NCBI RefSeq assembly: GCF_029633865.1
Contig: NC_079213.1
Location: 84,416,803 to 84,480,802, forward strand
Source: Lampris incognitus
Lineage: Eukaryota; Chordata; Actinopteri; Lampriformes; Lampridae
Length of the DNA: 64,000 bases
Reading direction: 5' to 3'
The notes under the pieces were generated by a model. It did no database searches. It was not told the DNA's origin and saw only the letters and a list, made by a program, of their open reading frames with translations. Of this stretch, positions 33,690 to 43,591 are shown piece by piece. The translations under genes and the position numbers were made by a program. The first letter of the stretch is position 1. Each line of letters begins with the position of its first letter.

Positions 33690-34055
33690 TGTGAATGTTC
33701 TCATTCATCCAGGTCATGGTTATCCAAAGGAGTTGAATCAAGCGCAACAGGACTTGGTATATATCTGTGAAGATGTTTCGCCTCTCATCCAAGAGGCTTC
33801 CTCAGTTCGTGCCTTTCTGACTAGACCAAGCTAGTCTGACTGGCTGGTGATGAGACTCAGAATTTATCCTCTAGGAGTCCTTGTCAGAGCTATTGATATG
33901 TGTGGCTCTTTGTGATCCGATGTTTACCAACGCCCGTCGCTAACAGAGCCATAGATATGAGTGGCTCTTTTGTGTACCGATGTTATGGCCGCGCCCGTCG
34001 TTATCGGAGCTATTGATTTGCATTTGTTTAGCAGCGACGGTCGTTGGGTACATCC
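33690..34055 (-). repeat. Penelope-like repeat fragment (copy 1)
   Basis: Reverse-complement match to 57690-58043 over most of its length. It contains GGATGAGAGGCGAAACATC on the minus strand (hammerhead-like region, 33805-33772) and two tandem boxes of the CGACGGGCG...AAAGAGCCAC type. The class is assigned by memory of Penelope-like elements in fish and by the ribozyme-like motif, so the family name is tentative. Confidence 0.45.
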
Positions 34056-34431
34056 ATCCCATGTTTGTGCATGAGATCACAAAAACTCAAGATTACAAGA
34101 AAGATTGCTGACCATTGCTATGTTTACTGCAAATATTGGTGTAGTGACCATTACAGCCTAGCAGTGTTTCATAGGAGTAACCAGGCTGACTGTTAATGTA
34201 CCTGTGACCATTACTGTAGTGTTTAAGTTTTAATGCATGAGTGTATTAACTTAAATATTATGGTGTGAACTTAACACTTAGCATACAGGTACATGGGTAC
34301 GGGAGCTCACATACAGCACAGGGCAGTAGGGGACATACAATAGACAATGGAGATGATAAATGTCACTTCGCTTCATAACTATCTCCATTACGGTGGGCGT
34401 TTTTGTTGGTTGTCTTGTGTGTTCCCTCCAG

Positions 34432-34550
34432 GACACGGCAGGTCAGGAGCGGTACAGAACCATCACCACCGCCTACTACCGGGGAGCCATGGGCTTCATC
34501 CTCATGTATGACATCACCAATGAGGAGTCCTTTAACGCCGTCCAGGACTG
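34432..34550 (+). CDS. rab3a: Rab3A, second coding exon (residues 76-115)
   Basis: Begins after AG (34430-34431) with the switch II motif DTAGQE (residues 76-81) and ends before GTACGT (34551) after two bases of codon 115 (Trp). It encodes [20 protein letters not shown], the region contacted by Rab3 effectors and by the exchange factor. Length 119 bp. The junctions restore the reading frame exactly with the neighbouring exons. Confidence 0.97.
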
Positions 34551-35092
34551 GTACGTGATTGGCCCAGACCTTATCGCATGACCTAGTGACCACAAGCGCT
34601 CAGCGAGACAGATGAAGGGAGTGTGACTTGACACAGGGCTGCTTTGTCTATATTTATTTAACGATCTGTGATAAGCATAACGGAGTATTATGAGGGTTAT
34701 CTGGCTGCCCTGTGGCTGTTGGCCATTACCACTATGAAAAGAAAGAAATGGAACATTTGATCAGTTCTGGCTTGGTTTTCTTGATCAGCCTCCAAATTTT
34801 TAGAGTAATTAAACCATAGACTGTTTTAGTGTGTTTGCTAGCATCTAAAGGTTAAAAACCATATAAAAGTTAAAAATATGACAGGCTGCAGCTTATAACA
34901 TTGATAGTGCATCATCATCAATAATAACATCAATAATTGGGTGTACTGGCACACCTAAATCCAACACTTGAACTTTTTCATTCAGATCAGATTGCTGAAT
35001 GAAAAGGTGTAGGTGTGTGTGCGCTCTCTCTCTCACTACCTTTATCTTCTCAAATGCTCTCTCGCTGACTGCTGTCTGTTGGTTTATCCCAG
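34551..35092 (+). other. rab3a: rab3a intron, 542 bp
   Basis: GT (34551-34552) to AG (35091-35092), phase 2. A pyrimidine-rich tract (CTCTCTCTCTC near 35022) precedes the acceptor. No embedded element was recognised. Confidence 0.9.
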
Positions 35093-35217
35093 GTCAACCC
35101 AGATTAAGACCTACTCCTGGGACAACGCCCAGGTGCTGCTGGTTGGGAACAAGTGTGACATGGAGGATGAGAGGGTGGTAGCTGGGGAGAGGGGCCGGCA
35201 ACTCTCTGAACACTTGG
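35093..35217 (+). CDS. rab3a: Rab3A, third coding exon (residues 115-157)
   Basis: Begins by completing Trp 115 and encodes [18 protein letters not shown], then the guanine-specificity motif NKCD (residues 134-137) and [17 protein letters not shown]. It ends before GTGAGT (35218) one base into codon 157 (Gly). From memory, human RAB3A has SS and AD where this fish has AG (145-146) and SE (153-154), conservative changes outside the nucleotide pocket. Confidence 0.97.
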
Positions 35218-35906
35218 GTGAGTTTTGGGCACAATGATACACACATACAAAAAAATACCTTAAATCTATACCAATGTAAGTCTACCATTAACCCCTAGCC
35301 TAACTGAAACCCCTTTAGAATCAATGGTACAGTCAAGTCAAGTGTAACATCTTGCAGTCACACTTTATGTTGTGTATTCATTGTTACAAGTTTAATTTGG
35401 TGTGAAATGGTGAGAAATGATTAGACATCAGGTCTCCTTCCAAAGGTGAGGGTTGGATAAACACCGCCCTCCCCCTTGCGGTAAAACCGGTACGAGATAA
35501 GATTTGTTGGACTATTTAAAGAAGCGGCACCACTCTGGTGTCTGGTGGTGAAAGACGCCTGGGAAACTTTGCATTGCAAAAGTTTCTCTTTGCCTGTGAA
35601 AAGTATAAATAACATAACAATGACAGACTACTGAAATGATGAAGTACTCTCTTTCTGTGACTGCAGTGACCTAATTCTAACACGTAGCCTAAACCATAAT
35701 CTAAGGATGGCCCTTGTTAGAGGTAAAGCTAAATAATAATAATAATAAACTTTGTTTATATCCCACCTTTCTAAACAACATTACAAGGTGCTTTACACAA
35801 CAGAATAAAATAATCTCCTCTCTTTTTCAAAAAGTCCTCTTTTCTCACTGTTGGTCCAGAAATAAGAGTATTTGACACTGGTATGATAATACATGCATGC
35901 GCGCGT

Positions 35907-35965
<59 letters not shown>

Positions 35966-36194
35966 GTATTCAAGATGATCTACTTGTGAAGAGGTAAGCT
36001 CTTTTCTGTTTTATAAATTAACATACATTCTTGGTTACACAGTGGGGCTGGGGGGGGGCAAGACATCTGTTATTAGACATGTCTTAGTGAAAGTAGCTTA
36101 GACTGATGAGATTCTTAAATAAATAATATTCTAAGTTTAAATTGGACAACTCTGTTTCTGCACAGAAACATGACACTATGTCCTTTGTTTGAAC
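35218..36194 (+). other. rab3a: Start of last rab3a intron, CA repeat
   Basis: Intron sequence; the whole intron runs to 46497. 35909-35962 is a CA microsatellite. 35737-35805 resembles the dispersed fish repeat with TTTATATCCCACCTTTCTAA. No gene. Confidence 0.6.
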
Positions 36195-36206
36195 TAGGGG
36201 TGTCAC

Positions 36207-37413
36207 TATTTCGATTCTAAATCGACAATTCGTCGAAATGAGCTTTCGATCTCGACCTTCAAAATCAGAAGCAGGATTGGAGATTCCCCCAGTATTTTTT
36301 CTCCACCCCCGCTACTCGCGCACGTCCGGGGGGCACTTCAACGACGACATAGCATAGCTTATCTACAGAGCCCGGGAGGTGACATGGACATTATGTTTTT
36401 ATAAAGTGTGCATACGTTTTATAACTCACACACACACTTTACTAAAATGCATGTGTGCTTTATTAAAAAATTATGTCCATGTCACCTCCTGGACTCCATA
36501 CTTACTGGTAGCCCGCAGCTGCACTTTTCAAGACACCATGGCCAAAATAGATGTATATACATAGATGCTGCAATGGTAGCTTCGGCCCATTGCTGTGATA
36601 CGTCAACCCGTCTGCCATATTGGACAGAGCAAGACTGGCCTGTAAACGGGGAGCTGCGGTTTTTCTGGATAAAAAGCACAATAATGTTTACATTTCTTAA
36701 CTGATTTCAATGAATAGTTTTTATATTCAAGGGTTTATGATCTACGTGGAGTACAAGTTTTGTCTCCAGTTACTTAGAATCTCGATAGTCGATAATCGCT
36801 GCTTGATGCTCAAGAGAGTTGTGTGTGTATCAACGTTGAGCTTACATGAACTGAATTACTTACGTGGTGGAAAATAATTAACTGTCATAAGGAATTGTAA
36901 AAATTCATGTTTGTCAAGCATGGATTTGGCTTGTTTCCCTTGGTTAATACTTGTGGAGATGTCCCTATATAATTTAATATACATAAAATGTGCTGAAAGT
37001 TTTTTACATTGTGGAAATGGTTTTTCTGTCTACATCCCCATTATTTTAGCTTTTCTTGTGCTCCAGATCAGAACACAACTCATTCATTTTGAAATACTGA
37101 AGAAAAAAAATCAAAATAGTGCATCTTTAAGTAGGGTTGGGTCCGATCCAATATTGGTATCAGGTGCCAATCAGATATCGGACTGACTTACCAGTTCATG
37201 ACTGATCCAGATTCCACAGTCTAATGTTTCTATGAATTATAAATATGTTGCTGATAATGCAATTTTAAGCCCATAGCCAAAATGGTTTATGTAAGTTCAG
37301 GTAGTATGAATTGTTTTGAGTTGCGGGGACGCGGAACACAAGAGCTTTGCTTGCCCGCATAGAGAGTGGGAAGCAGAGGATATGGAAGCCACCGAACAGC
37401 CGGCTGAAGCAGG
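36207..37413. other. Left flank inside composite hAT, no gene
   Basis: No recognisable coding region. 37134-37190 looks like a hAT-type end (AGGGTTGGGTCCGATCC) with a related sequence near 43545-43585 (GGTATCGGTATTGG) on the other side of the Copia element. 37370-37418 may belong to an ORF that continues after the Copia element (see 42033-42240). Confidence 0.45.
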
Positions 37414-37418
37414 GTGGA

Positions 37419-37643
37419 TGTAGCATTAGACATTTCTCTGTCTTAATGTGGTTCATTCCCGGGAGAAAAATGACACACCGGTATCATCTCTTTTGGTCTG
37501 GGAACTCACACCGACCATTTATTTTCTGCGCATGCTCACAAAAGCATCCTAACATGTACGCGCATAATAATGACATCACTGTACATAACATATGCTATTT
37601 AACATGACTTTGCTCCTGCACATATTATACAATATGCTTAACA
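37419..37643 (-). repeat. 3' LTR of Copia element
   Basis: 225 bp; on the minus strand TGTT...ACA. It is preceded (minus sense) by a purine-rich GAGTGGGAG stretch, the likely polypurine tract at about 37645-37655. Confidence 0.9.
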
Positions 37644-37768
37644 CTCCCACTCAAAGGCATGTTCATAGCTCTCTACAGTGGTGTACAAAAAATAATAATA
37701 ATACAGAGCTCAAAAAAAAATTTTGGCATGCTGGCAGTGTTAAGAACATTTACATCTGCCAATTCAAT

Positions 37769-40700
37769 TTATTCTCCAAACAAATATCCTTTGAACCTCT
37801 CAGACTTGGTCTTTGTCACTGGCTTGGTAAGGACATCAGCTACCATGTCTGCAATGGGACAATATTCTATAGATATTTTCCCCTCTGCATGTGCAGACCA
37901 TACAAAGTGATACTTTATATCAACATCTTTGCTTCTCTGTCTACACACCGGGTTCTTAGTCAAAGCTATCGCTCCCTGGTTGTCCTCATATATCTTCACT
38001 GGTACATGCTTGTTACCACTATCTATTCCCTTTAGTAACTGTACAAGGTACATACTCTCCTGAGTTGTGGCTGCTAGTGCCATATACTCAGCTTCGCAGG
38101 TCGATAGTGCCACGGTTGGCTGTTTTCTACTCTTCCATGATTTAACTGGACCATTCTCAGTTAGGCTGAAGCAGTATCCAGTTGTGCTCCTCCTATCACT
38201 TTGGTCAGCTGCCCAATCAGCATCACTGTATCCCTCAAGCTGTGGGTTTTTCTCACATTTTTGGAAGTGTAGTTCTTGGTTTACAGTACCTTTTAAATAC
38301 CTCAGTAGGTGTTTTGCTGCAGTCCAATGTTGTTGCTTTGTTTCTGCTAGATACCGTGACAGTTTACTCACCACCCAGCTCAGGTCAGGTCTTGTACATG
38401 TCATAATGTATATCAGGCTACCTGCTATTTCTCTGTATCCTGTTGAGTTAATAACTTCACCCTCACTGTCAAAATTTAACTTTTGCTCACATGGGGTGGA
38501 TCTCGGTTTGCATTCAGACATTCCAAATTTCTCTAGCATCTTCTCGTATTTGTCTCTTTTGGGTCATTTTGATCTCTCCCTCACTCTGTGTAAAATCGAT
38601 ACCCAGGAAGTGTTTAAGTGGACCCATATCTTTGATCTTAAACCTTCTCTTCAATATTTCTTTTACATCACTGAGTGAGGCGGTGTTACTGGATGCTATG
38701 ATAAGGTCATCTACCCAGACTAACAGAATCACTTTCTCGTTCTCAGATTCTCTGCTGTAGACACAGTGATCAGCATCATTTTGTACAAAACCATTCTCTG
38801 CAAGGTGATCATGCAGTAACATGTTCCAGTTACACCCGGACTGTTTTAAACCATACAATGACTTGTTTAGTTTACACACTAAGTGTTCTCCTGTTTTTGA
38901 CTTGACCTCGAAACCTTTGACCTCGAAACCGGTTGCTCCATATATACCTCACAGTCCATCGGAGCATGGAGGTAAGCAGTCTTCACATCCATTTGATGTA
39001 GGGTAAGACTCGCCTGTACAGTCACCTGCATCAATGCTCTGACAGAGGTCATGTTAGCTGTCGGTGAAAAAGTTTCTTTATAGTCAATCCCCTCCACTTG
39101 AGCATAGCCCTTTGCAACATACAAGTCTCAGATCCATTTGGGCTCTCTTTCACTGCGTATACCCAGCGACCTCCCACTGCTTGTTTGCCTCTTGGCAGTG
39201 TGGTAAGGGTGAAAGTCTCGTTCTCAGTCAAAGAGTTCATCTCCTCCTTCATTGCGTCAGCCCACATTTTTGACTTCTTAGAGTCCATAGCCTCTCTGAA
39301 TGTTTTAGGTACACCATAAGTCACTCTATAGAAATAATCTACATTTTCACTCTCATCATTGTTACACTCAGCTTTACAGTGGTATTCTTTTAAGTAGTCT
39401 GGAGCTTTTCTTTCTCTAGTGGGATACCTCCGTTCCCTTTCTTCCTGTTCTCTTTGAGTACTATCTGTCTGGATCGGACTTGCCTCAGCAGTCTCCTCAA
39501 CACTGGACTCTTTACCCTCCTTAGGCTGTCCCTGACCCTGGTTGACTATTTTAGTCAGGTGGTGTATATTCATAACTCTCACTGTTATCCACCATGTCAC
39601 AATCTGTCTGAGTCTGGCTATCTGTGCTACCCTTGGTGTTGAATTTCACTAGCCTATGTTTCAAGACTTTGCCTGTCTCAGGATAATACACTTATAGGCT
39701 GGACTATATTTATCATAGCCTACAAAGATCCCCTTTGTACACCAATTTCTTTTTATCCTGCTTGTAGACGTAGCATTCAGAGCCAAATATTTTCATGTTA
39801 GATAGGTTAGGAGTTTTGCCTGTGAAAACACAGTAAGGTGTCTGCTCTAGCCGCTTACTGTAACACCTGTTGCGGATCTGAGCCGCTGTCTGTACCGCAT
39901 ATGTCCATAATTGCTTTGGGAGGTTACTCTCCAACAGCATACATCTTGACATTTCAAATAAGGTTCTCCAACCTCTCTCGGCAGTTCCGTTCTGGTGAGG
40001 CGAGTAGGGTGCACTTGTCTCGTGCCTTATCCCTTTACTCCTGAGTAAAGCCTGGAACTCCTGCCCGGTAAATTCAGTGCCGTTATCGGATCTTATACAC
40101 TTTGTCTTTCCATATGGAGCTACGTCTGCTATGAATTTCTCAGTAGCTTTTGTGGTGTCACTCTTTGCTTTGATAAAGTATGGAAAAATCATCCCACTAT
40201 GATCATCAGTAAATGCTATTGCATACTTATATCCATCTTTATCAGCTGGTTCTATTGGACCACATAAGTCTGTATGTACTAGTTCTAGTACTGTCTTAGC
40301 TTTAGCGTCTGTCTGTCTGTTTCTGGTCTGCGTAAACTTGCCCTGTGTGCATATTTCACAGTTTTGATTAGACTTGTCATGTTTTCCTTTTATCGACATT
40401 CCTTCAACCACCTTTTCTAACGTTGCCACATCATCAAAATTACAATGGCCAAGTATCCCATGCCACATTTGGATGTCATGGCAACCTTTCACTTCATCAA
40501 CATTTTCATCTTCTACTGTGCTAAGGTAATACAGCCTACCATACACATCTATTTTGAACTTGGTACCGTCCTTGTTGATCAGCCAGTCCTCACCGTCCCT
40601 GAAGCGGACCTCAGCTCCGTTGGCTGTAGCTGCTTTGACTGAGAAGATGTCTTGTGGAAACGATGGGATGTAGAGTGCTTGCTTGAGCCTCGTTTTCACT

Positions 40701-40905
40701 TGTCGTGAAAGACCTCAGCGTCACCTCTCATCTTTGCCTTCCCGGTAACTTTGGTCCCGTCGGCAAGCTCGATCACGTAATCTCCTGGTCTGAAGCTCTT
40801 GTCAACTGTCTTAAACTTGGAGGAGTCGTTGATCATGTGCATTGTGGCACCGCAGTCAACCATAAGACCTTTCTTATTTCCTCTTTGTGTTGGACAGTCA
40901 CTCAT
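37769..40905 (-). pseudogene. Copia pol (PR-IN-RT-RNase H), frameshifted
   Basis: Read from 40905: protease LMVDCGATMHM (Cys in place of the usual Ser next to the catalytic Asp). A frameshift falls at about 40698. The integrase follows (40699-39713) with HGILGHCNFDD...CEICTQGK zinc domain, HTDLCGP, RSDNGTEF and the E of GTAERGWR. Another shift lies near 39735. Then come the linker and RT fingers (39600-39049), RT palm (39124-38879 and 38879-38514, catalytic VWVDDLIIAS) and an intact thumb/RNase H (38539-37769; SDADWAAD, CEAEYMAL, EDNQGAI, DIKYHFV). At least five lesions are present, so no functional Pol. Confidence 0.9.
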
Positions 40906-41025
40906 CTTGAAAAAGCAGAATGATGTAGGCTCTGCCTCCGCTTCTCCATCAGCTTTCTTTACCTGGTCGCGGCCGCGGCCGCGTCCTATACCACGCCCTC
41001 TTCCTCGTTGTGGTGTGTCCCACTT

Positions 41026-41817
41026 TCATTCCTCTCTTCTCCGCTGGTATTCATCTGGACATGACCTAGCCATGTGTCCTTTCTTACCGCACGTATAACA
41101 CTCGACATCAGCTAGGTCTATTTTCTTTCCTCTCCCTCGTCCGCGCGCTCTCGTTGTCCCGCTGGTCTTCATTACGTTGTCTTCTTCTATATTCACGTCA
41201 CTCTTTCTATATTTTTCAGTGCTCTCATAACTGCGTAGTTTACTTTTAAACTCACTGAAAGTTACAGTGTCATTTGTCTGGGTGACGTGCACGACGAACG
41301 GCTTGAAAGAGTCCGGTAGCCCCTTCACTACCATGGCTATTTGCAGCCCATCACTGATATGTTCGTCTGCTCTTCTCAATGACATGAATATAGTTTCTGC
41401 TTGAATAATGTAGTCGGTGACTGTTTCGTTGCTAGCTTTGTGGAGCGAGGAAAGTTCACGGTACAAATTCACCACACGGGGTTTGTCCTTGCCCGCATAG
41501 TGCTCGCGCAAGATTTCAAGTGCTTTTCTTCCGTCTCGATTAGCTTCCCTCATTACCAACAATAAACTTTTGTTGTCTAGACATTGCACTAGCTCGGCAT
41601 ATGCTTCTCCATTCTTTGCTTCATCTTCTGCGAGCGCTGCTTCGTCTTCCTCATCTATATCTGGGACTCCCACAGTCACTTCTCTGAGGCCGCGCAGCTC
41701 CATGTGCGCCACAAACCTCGTTTCCCAGAGTTCGTAATTTTTCTCATCACCGTCGAATAATAATCTGAACCACTTTTGGCCTGCATGACTGGGCCCATAC
41801 CCTGTAGCGTTAGACAT
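41026..41817 (-). CDS. Copia Gag, start codon inside the LTR
   Basis: 263 residues. The ATG (41817-41815) lies in the last 15 bases of the 5' LTR, and codons 6-10 (GYGPS) are read through the tRNA-complementary primer-binding site. A UBN2-like gag core follows, with a CX2CX4HX4C zinc knuckle, CYTCGKKGHMARSC (near 41104-41063). It ends at an in-frame TGA (41028-41026), after which the same frame stays open through the protease. A coding start in the LTR is known from yeast Ty1. Gag coats the RNA in virus-like particles. Confidence 0.88.
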   Translation of the reverse strand: MSNATGYGPSHAGQKWFRLLFDGDEKNYELWETRFVAHMELRGLREVTVGVPDIDEEDEAALAEDEAKNGEAYAELVQCLDNKSLLLVMREANRDGRKALEILREHYAGKDKPRVVNLYRELSSLHKASNETVTDYIIQAETIFMSLRRADEHISDGLQIAMVVKGLPDSFKPFVVHVTQTNDTVTFSEFKSKLRSYESTEKYRKSDVNIEEDNVMKTSGTTRARGRGRGKKIDLADVECYTCGKKGHMARSCPDEYQRRREE

Positions 41818-42027
41818 TTCTCTGTCTTAATGTGGTTCATTCCCGGGAGAAAAATGACACACCGGCATTGTCTCTTTTGGTCTGGGAACTCACACCGACC
41901 ATTTATTTTCTGCGCATGTTCACAAAAGCATCCTAACATGTATGCGCATAATAATGACATCACTGTACATAACATATGCTATTTAACATGACTTTGCTCC
42001 TGCACATATTATCAAATATGCTTAACA
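41803..42027 (-). repeat. 5' LTR of Copia element
   Basis: 225 bp, carries the gag start codon near its 3' edge. Differs from the other LTR at about eight positions, including three in GGCATTGTC versus GGTATCATC. Confidence 0.9.
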
Positions 42028-42032
42028 GTGGA

Positions 42033-42241
42033 GTAGCGAGGAGGCGGGGGGAGTAACGAGGCCGATGGCCACAGGGAAACAAGTGAAGCCCCACAAAATG
42101 TAAGCCTGGAGCCTCCTAAACTCATTAATAATTCGGAGAAAGATAAAATGGCCGAAGACGATGTAGTAGCTGTTTCAGAGGGACCCAGTGTGCGTGGAGT
42201 TTGTGGCGCTGCGTGTGTAACACCCAGGCAGGAGGCGCAGA
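42033..42241 (+). pseudogene. Acidic ORF remnant interrupted by hAT (part 1)
   Basis: A plus-strand frame here (SLEPPKLINNSEKDKMAEDD near 42105-42165, then RQEAQS) continues across the hAT at 42250-43183 into 43192-43380 (EEAVADQSVTESQKKEDDDD...). It may start before the Copia insertion (EATEQPAEAG near 37385-37415). No known domain; such acidic linkers occur in fish L1-Tx1-type ORFs from memory, but I cannot assign it. Confidence 0.35.
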
Positions 42242-42249
42242 GTGACAGG

Positions 42250-43183
42250 TAGGGTTGGGCATCGTTTGGATTTTAACGATTCTTATTCTGATTCTGCTTT
42301 TCAATTTCAGTTCTTAATGATTCTCGATTCTGGTTCTTTGAGAGGTGGGGTCAAAACAGGTCACATGCGTCTTTCACAGGAAAAAAATTTATTTAAAAAA
42401 ATGTATACAAGCCATTCTGTTTTAAGAACGGATCATTCATGTGAATGTCTCATTCTTATATTTACATTTACAACAACCTGTCTTCATACATGAAGATGAA
42501 GAAATAAAGACACAGTCACACCCTGGTCCGGACTACCAAACTCCTTAAATTAGAAACCGATCTTGTTTAGAAAAATGAGCATATCTGCCTTCTCAGGCTG
42601 TATGCGTGAGCATTCAGCACAGAAGAAAGAAAAAAAAACACGTCAGTATTTGCATACAGTTTATAGCAATTCGCTCATGTTGTTTGCTGTCTCACTGTTG
42701 TGAATAAGACAAATGTTAATAATTTTCCCTTACCCGGTTGCGACGAGGTGCAGCTTGCTGTTTGCTCAGGGCTGACTGAAGAGGACGACGAGGCTGGCGA
42801 TGGAGACCGGCGTAATGTGTCAAAACACGGTACACTGGTTCATTTGTACACTGTGTAGGCGCAGGTGTTGGGCCGTATTTGTTGTGCATCCTCCCTTGCG
42901 CGAAATAATTTTGCCACAGGCTTGCACTGTGCCAACCCTTCATTTTTCAAGGCAAAATGAAGCCACACTTTTGACCGCCGCTTGCTCTGGTCCATGATGG
43001 CGCACATTTAACTTGCGGAGGCGGAAAATACGGAAGCTGCATGCCGCCACCACGGAAACTGAAACTAACTTCAGCGCGAGTGAAATTTATTTAGGAACCG
43101 ATGGGCAGAATTGAAGTTTGACTTTCTTAATGATTCCTTTGGAATCGGAACCGGTTGGTACCGGTTCTCGGTGCCCAACCCTA
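42250..43183 (-). mobile_element. Small hAT element
   Basis: Ends TAGGGTTGGGCATCG (42250) and CGGTGCCCAACCCTA (43183), inverted. The 8-bp duplications are GTGACAGG (42242-42249) and GTGACGGG (43184-43191), one mismatch. On the minus strand, 42995-42720 reads as a BED-finger-like first exon of a transposase. Further transposase is missing. Confidence 0.85.
42717..42995 (-). pseudogene. BED-finger exon remnant of small hAT
   Basis: From ATG 42995 (MDQSKRRSKVWLHF) the minus strand reads a BED-type start with aromatic and Cys residues (EGLAQCKPVAKL), then shifted frames including SVSPEQTASC and a terminal GKGKII-like stretch followed by a splice-donor-like GT. It looks like a first exon of a hAT transposase, with the remaining exons deleted. 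Frameshifts are present. Confidence 0.45.
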
Positions 43184-43191
43184 GTGACGGG

Positions 43192-43380
43192 GAGGAGGCG
43201 GTGGCAGACCAGTCTGTCACCGAGAGTCAGAAGAAGGAGGATGACGACGATGAAATGGAGTACGATTCTGACTCAGACAGCACAGTGACAGATGACCAGC
43301 GACCAACCAGTGAACTGTACACTTTGGAGGAAATCAATGTTTCTATAATATCTCAATTGGGTATTTATCTTGACAGAATA
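43192..43380 (+). pseudogene. Acidic ORF remnant (part 2)
   Basis: GEEAVADQSVTESQKKEDDD, then MEYDSDSDSTVTDD and LYTLEEINVS, stopping at 43381-43383. Continues the frame of 42033-42241 across the small hAT. Identity unknown. Confidence 0.35.
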
Positions 43381-43591
43381 TAATGTTTAAAAGCTGGCCG
43401 TCAGTTTGACGGCCCATGGTCATTTTAGGTAGGAGTGAAATCCCGATCGTTCTTGTGTTAATAAGAAGTGCTATGTGATTTACTACAGCCTTATGTAACA
43501 AAACAGGAACAATAATAACGATGATAATAATATTCAAGAAAAAAGAGCTCTGGTATCGGTATTGGTCAGTATCGTTATCGGTGTGATGTGT

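Larger units (their letters stand above)
1990..34431 (+). other. rab3a: rab3a intron, 32.4 kb, filled with mobile elements
   Basis: The intron runs from GT (1990-1991) to AG (34430-34431) and keeps phase 0 between codons 75 and 76. It contains, in order: an L2-like LINE split by a SINE and a hAT; a second hAT; a Tc1 palindrome; a third hAT; two hAT transposase relics; a Tc1; a Gypsy element; another Tc1-type element; and a Penelope-like repeat. For comparison the next introns are 542 bp and 11.3 kb. Subregions not listed separately (for example 1990-2560 and 2665-4855) showed no gene or recognisable repeat. Confidence 0.9.
37419..42027 (-). mobile_element. Ty1/Copia LTR retrotransposon, full length
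   Basis: Two 225-bp LTRs (37419-37643 and 41803-42027) begin TGTTAAGCATA on the minus strand and end in CA. They differ at about eight positions (about 96.5% identity). A perfect 5-bp target duplication, GTGGA, lies at 37414-37418 and 42028-42032. The primer-binding site next to the 5' LTR contains ATGGGCCCAG, complementary to the anticodon stem-loop of initiator tRNA-Met, as in Copia elements that use a half-tRNA primer. The order protease, integrase, reverse transcriptase, RNase H confirms Copia. Several lesions in pol inactivate it. Copia elements are scarce in vertebrate genomes (general knowledge). Confidence 0.95.

Noticed and set aside
36408-36704. 98-codon ORF as a gene
   Set aside because: No domain, lies in hAT subterminal sequence.
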